From Lithobates sylvaticus (taxonomy: Eukaryota > Chordata > Amphibia > Anura > Ranidae), in NCBI GenBank assembly GCA_028564925.1, contig CM053030.1:884209-948208 (forward strand): a stretch of DNA of 64,000 nt, read 5' to 3'. The notes under the pieces are model-generated. The model was not told the origin of the DNA and made no database searches. It was given only the letters and a program-made list of their open reading frames with translations. A program made the translations under genes and the position numbers. This document shows positions 61,282-64,000 of this stretch, in pieces (position 1 is the first letter of the stretch; each line of letters starts with the position of its first letter).

Positions 61282-61347
61282 ATGTCTGGGTATGGCACCT
61301 CATTCCTGCAGGAGGCCCAGCACATCTTTGATGCACTTGAGCCCTCA
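61282..61347 (+). other. Predicted leader exon 1 of the Penelope-like element
   Basis: An ATG at 61282 opens a 22-codon frame (MSGYGTSFLQEAQHIFDALE, then PS) that ends exactly at a strong splice donor, CA|GTAAGTAC (donor at 61348), in codon phase 0. Its position just after the promoter-like block suggests a 5' leader or N-terminal coding exon. The exon start is unknown. Confidence 0.45.
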
Positions 61348-61484
61348 GTAAGTACACCTTACCCCTTAGGGGAACTTTCTCTTGTTCCCTATATACAATT
61401 TTTAAAGAAAAGGACCTCCAATGGAAAACCTTTCCTTTTTTTTTTCTCCCCTCCTCCTTCTCCCTCTTCCTATCTTATTTATAG

Positions 61485-61592
61485 ATTCTATCAGAGACCT
61501 TTTTGCCTGATCTCCTCAAAATTGGTGCACCGCTGTGGAGAATCAGGTGCATTACTAGTCTGTGGCCTAAACGATTCAACATCATATCGCAG
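61485..61592 (+). other. Predicted leader exon 2 of the Penelope-like element
   Basis: A long pyrimidine tract and TTATTTATAG end at 61484. A 108-base segment follows and ends at donor CAG|GTAATG (61593). The segment is exactly 36 codons, open in phase 0, matching the phase of the preceding exon. Acceptor, donor and phase agree, which supports but does not prove a real exon. Confidence 0.45.
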
Positions 61593-61624
61593 GTAATGAC
61601 AATCACCAACATAGAGCACATGTC

Positions 61625-62560
61625 CTCTCTTTCCTCCTTTTTCCTCCGGCTTTCCCAAAAACCCCCCCGTCTTTCCCTGCCCCACCCCCTCCCCCCCCCC
61701 CCTCCCCCCCCCCCACTTCCATCCACTCACATGCCACCCCCTATTCCATCCCCAATCCTCCCTTCCCTTCCTTGCCTCACACCACCACCTTCCTCTCCTT
61801 TTCTCCCCCCTTTTCCTCACTCCATTCCCTCCACATCCCCTTTCCCCTCATCAGCCCCCCACTCTCACCCTCCCTCCAGTTAACAAGATCCCAGCACACA
61901 TATTTCACTCACCACATCTACACTGTCACTACTCACTTCACATGTACCCTACTCACCAGTTTCCCTTGTTTTGATTTGACCCCCCTTTTCATTTACTTCA
62001 CTCTTCCCCCCCCTTTCCCCTTCTATCCCTTCCCCCCTTTCCCCTCACCATCACCCCACACATCAATACCCATCATCCCTTCCATAGTTCCTTTTCCCTA
62101 AGGGCTTGGTCCCCTTCTCCTCCACACTCCCCCCCCCCCATCCCACCACTCCTCTGTCCCCCCTTCCTCGCCCCCTTTCCCTCCCCTTATCCCCTGTTCA
62201 CTTGCCCGAAACTGTTCACCTCTTTTTTCCCCATCCTACACGTCCCCCCCACTCCCATACTATTATCCACACTCCCGATTCCACTTCTGGTTTAGCTCAC
62301 TACCCAACCCTCCCTCCCCCCCCCTCATTTTCCCCCTTTTTTCCCCCCCCCCCCGTCGGGCTGCCTTCCCCCAGCTCTTCTTTTTCTACCAGGCTGTGTG
62401 CATGAAGCGCGCCATACACACATGCCTCCCACATGTCCCCCCCTCCTCCCCCCCCCCCCCCCAGTCGCCCTCCCCTTTTTCTCCCCTTCCTCTTTTCCTA
62501 TCTGCACCCCCCTTTTCCTATTATTCATTTTTTATTTTTTTTTTTTTTTTTTTTTTTTTT
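61625..62560. repeat. Pyrimidine-rich tract (C/T on + strand) ending in poly(T)
   Basis: Over 900 bp consist mostly of C and T with runs of C up to about 15 and a T-run near 62535-62560. It lies within the presumed second intron of the element leader. The strand asymmetry is strong and the opposite strand is purine-rich. Open frames across it are low-complexity and not credible. Confidence 0.85.
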
Positions 62561-62830
62561 CACCATTAGACATATCTCTATCTCATTACCTAATTCGCCT
62601 TTGACCACACTCTAATCTCTATAAATATCTACTTTTCTATTAAATAAGACATACTCTAACCATGACCTCGAGGAGGCTGAGGCCAACCCTCTGAGCCACA
62701 CACCTAACAGCTGGAAAGGTGCCACTCCCAACCATGCCCGAGTGACTCTCTCTTACAAAGAGTACTTTCTCTCCTTTGTGCCCTTATTACATATAGATAT
62801 GTGCCATAATGACTTTTTGGTATATTCCAG

Positions 62831-62968
62831 GAGTCTGTTACCTGGGGACGCCCTACCGCCTGGTCCTCCCCCTACCCCTTCTTGGGGCCCCCCCTCTCGG
62901 CTCCCCGTGACCCCGGGGTCTCATCTAGGGGTCTCCTCCATGAGGCAAGTTGAAATGTGTGACTCCTC
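62831..62968 (+). other. Possible leader exon 3 of the Penelope-like element
   Basis: TTTTTGGTATATTCCAG ends at 62830 as a plausible acceptor. A donor CTC|GTAAGA begins at 62969. The enclosed 138 bases meet an in-frame stop before the donor if entered in phase 0, so this exon, if real, is untranslated or closes a short leader peptide. Confidence 0.3.
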
Positions 62969-63216
62969 GTAAGATACATACGGTTTGGACGATCCCTTGT
63001 ACCCGGACTTATCGGTAGGAAGTGGGAATTGGTAGCCACCAGGAACAACGACGGGACCCCCCTACAAATACCCATGCAGAAGACTATCCTACACACTACA
63101 CCCATACCGGTAACTATATCGATAGTAATATATAAAAATATATATAGACATGAGTATAAATGTACAGAAACACATAACTGAGAAGTTGTTGTTACAATGT
63201 CCTTTTATTTCCAGCT

Positions 63217-63280
63217 GACAAAAACACTCTGAGGAAGACCAATACAGACAACAGGTCGAAACGCGTCAGTCTTTTGTCAC
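63217..63280 (+). ncRNA. Hammerhead ribozyme motif (type I-like, Penelope-associated)
   Basis: Stem I: TGACAAAA (63217-63224) pairs with TTTTGTCA (63273-63280) and ACT (63227-63229) with AGT (63269-63271) around a small internal loop. Core box CTGAGGA (63230-63236) matches CUGANGA. One extra A precedes stem II, GACC (63238-63241) with GGTC (63255-63258). GAAAC (63259-63263) is the second core box, followed by a minimal stem III GCGTC. Predicted self-cleavage falls after C63268 (GUC). Very short stem III hammerheads have been described in Penelope-like elements. The extra A departs from the strict consensus, so activity is inferred, not shown. Confidence 0.8.
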
Positions 63281-63570
63281 ACCTTACAATCACCACCCCC
63301 AATTCCATTGGTAGTGGTGTTAGGGGATTCTTTGCTGGTTTTTTATTTTGTGTACTGTGTTTGTATTTTTTATTCTGTATGGGCTTGTGTTTTTACACTC
63401 CTTTTTATGTGTCATTTCATCTTTTAAAATACTTTTGAATAAACATTATAAATTGATTTGGATGGATTCTGGTCTATCTTTTCATATAATCGTCTGACCA
63501 CGTCTATCAGACGACTATCTGCTGCCTAAAAACCCCACCACCCAGGGAGAACCTTTTCCTTTCTTTTCAT
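63281..63570 (+). other. 3' tail of the Penelope-like element
   Basis: Unique tail after the ribozyme. It contains GAATAAACATTATAAATTG (AATAAA at about 63439-63444), a likely poly(A) signal. A small hairpin TCGTCTGA/TCAGACGA lies at about 63490-63513. The tail ends at the right 57-bp flank. Confidence 0.65.
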
Positions 63571-63627
63571 TCAACCCGGGGTGAGCAGCCACTTATAGCT
63601 CCTGATTGTGTCAATTCTCCTCTTTTC
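63571..63627. repeat. 57-bp direct repeat flanking the Penelope-like element, right copy
   Basis: Identical to 56682-56738. Immediately after it the sequence returns to the 22-bp minisatellite. Confidence 0.85.
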
Positions 63628-64000
63628 TAGAGATGGGTGAAGGAAGCCATAGAGATGGATGCAGTCACCTATGGTGGAGGAAGCCATAGAGATGGGTGAA
63701 GGAAGCCATAGAGATGGGTGGAGGAAGCCATAGAGATGGGTGGAGGAAGCCATAGAGATGGGTGGAGGAAGCCATAGAGATGGGTGAAGGAAGCCATAGA
63801 GATGGATGCAGTCACCTATGGTGGAGGAAGCCATAGAGATGGGTGAAGGAAGCCATAGAGATGGATGCAGTCACCTATGGTGGAGGAAGCCATAGAGATG
63901 GGTGAAGGAAGCCATAGAGATGGGTGGAGGAAGCCATAGAGATAGGTGGAGGAAGCCACAGAGATGGGTGAAGGAAGCCATAGAGATGGATGCAGTCACC
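63628..64000. repeat. 22-bp minisatellite array, right segment
   Basis: The same GCCATAGAGATGGGTG family as 56190-56666. Here it has a clearer higher-order pattern in which GGATGCAGTCACCTATGGTG recurs every few units (about 63656, 63802, 63862 and at the window edge). It continues past the window. Confidence 0.95.

Larger units (their letters stand above)
56739..63570 (+). mobile_element. Penelope-like retroelement (EN+ type), 6.8 kb, looks whole
   Basis: Components in + order are: short leader (56739-56900), ORF1 (56901-57893), ORF2 with reverse transcriptase and GIY-YIG endonuclease (58088-60307), a CpG-rich promoter-like block (about 60950-61300), splice-bounded leader exons (to 62968), pyrimidine-rich stretches, a hammerhead ribozyme (63217-63280), an AATAAA (about 63440) and the 3' end at 63570. 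Reverse transcriptase plus GIY-YIG endonuclease and hammerhead motifs are recorded hallmarks of Penelope-like elements. Identical 57-bp flanks and open reading frames point to a recent insertion. It lies antisense to SLC4A2 within its last intron and splits or abuts a 22-bp minisatellite. No LTR, gag or envelope gene is present. Confidence 0.88.

Noticed and set aside
61503-62615. Plus-strand Pro/Ser/Phe-rich frames in the pyrimidine tract
   Set aside because: Low-complexity translation of C/T-rich intron-like sequence, with no start or domain support.

Overview
The window is vertebrate genomic DNA, most likely from a frog and probably a true frog (Ranidae). There is no operon-like layout and coding density is very low. 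Two terminal exons anchor it. On the + strand, 9980-10322 encodes the C terminus of TMUB1 (end of the ubiquitin-like domain plus two membrane segments). On the - strand, 55750-55830 encodes the last 26 residues of SLC4A2 (anion exchanger 2), ending in DEYNEMPMPV. The genes converge tail to tail, as in human 7q36, where FASTK lies between them. I recognise no FASTK exon here. The frog assignment rests on memory of common ranid repeats (the TTAA-flanked element at 2905-4010 and the inverted-repeat element at 22666-22828) and on the Penelope-like element type.

Roughly three quarters of the window is tandem repeat, in at least eleven unrelated minisatellite families. They are: 31 bp (1-2900), 13 bp inside a transposon (3195-3545), 65 bp (4464-9938), 35 bp (10690-17240), 27-29 bp (17461-18040), a CT-rich tract (18690-19130), about 25 bp C-rich (19393-20514), 46 bp (20583-21860), 31+32 bp (23120-23640, resumed 24334-24420), 33 bp (25033-28668), 76 bp (28669-29385), 79 bp (29862-55232, about 320 copies) and 22 bp (56190-56666 and 63628-64000). 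The 65-bp array ends about 40 bp before the TMUB1 acceptor. The 35-bp array starts about 200 bp past the TMUB1 poly(A) signal. The 79-bp array starts about 520 bp past the SLC4A2 stop.

Mobile elements between and within the arrays include a TTAA-flanked piggyBac-like non-autonomous element with several near-perfect hairpins, an inverted-repeat MITE, a solo LTR with a 5-bp target duplication, and a hammerhead-like fragment resembling the 3' tail of a Penelope element.

The most notable object is a 6.8-kb Penelope-like retroelement (56739-63570) on the + strand, antisense within the last intron of SLC4A2. It is bounded by identical 57-bp direct repeats. It has an open ORF1 and an open ORF2 with reverse transcriptase and GIY-YIG endonuclease motifs. 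Downstream of ORF2 it carries a CpG-rich promoter-like block followed by splice-bounded leader exons, and near its 3' end a hammerhead ribozyme whose three stems can be drawn from the sequence. This order (ORFs, then promoter and leader exons, then ribozyme) is what a circularly permuted or tandem-derived Penelope unit would leave. A second hammerhead-like core recurs in every monomer of the 76-bp array at 28669-29385.
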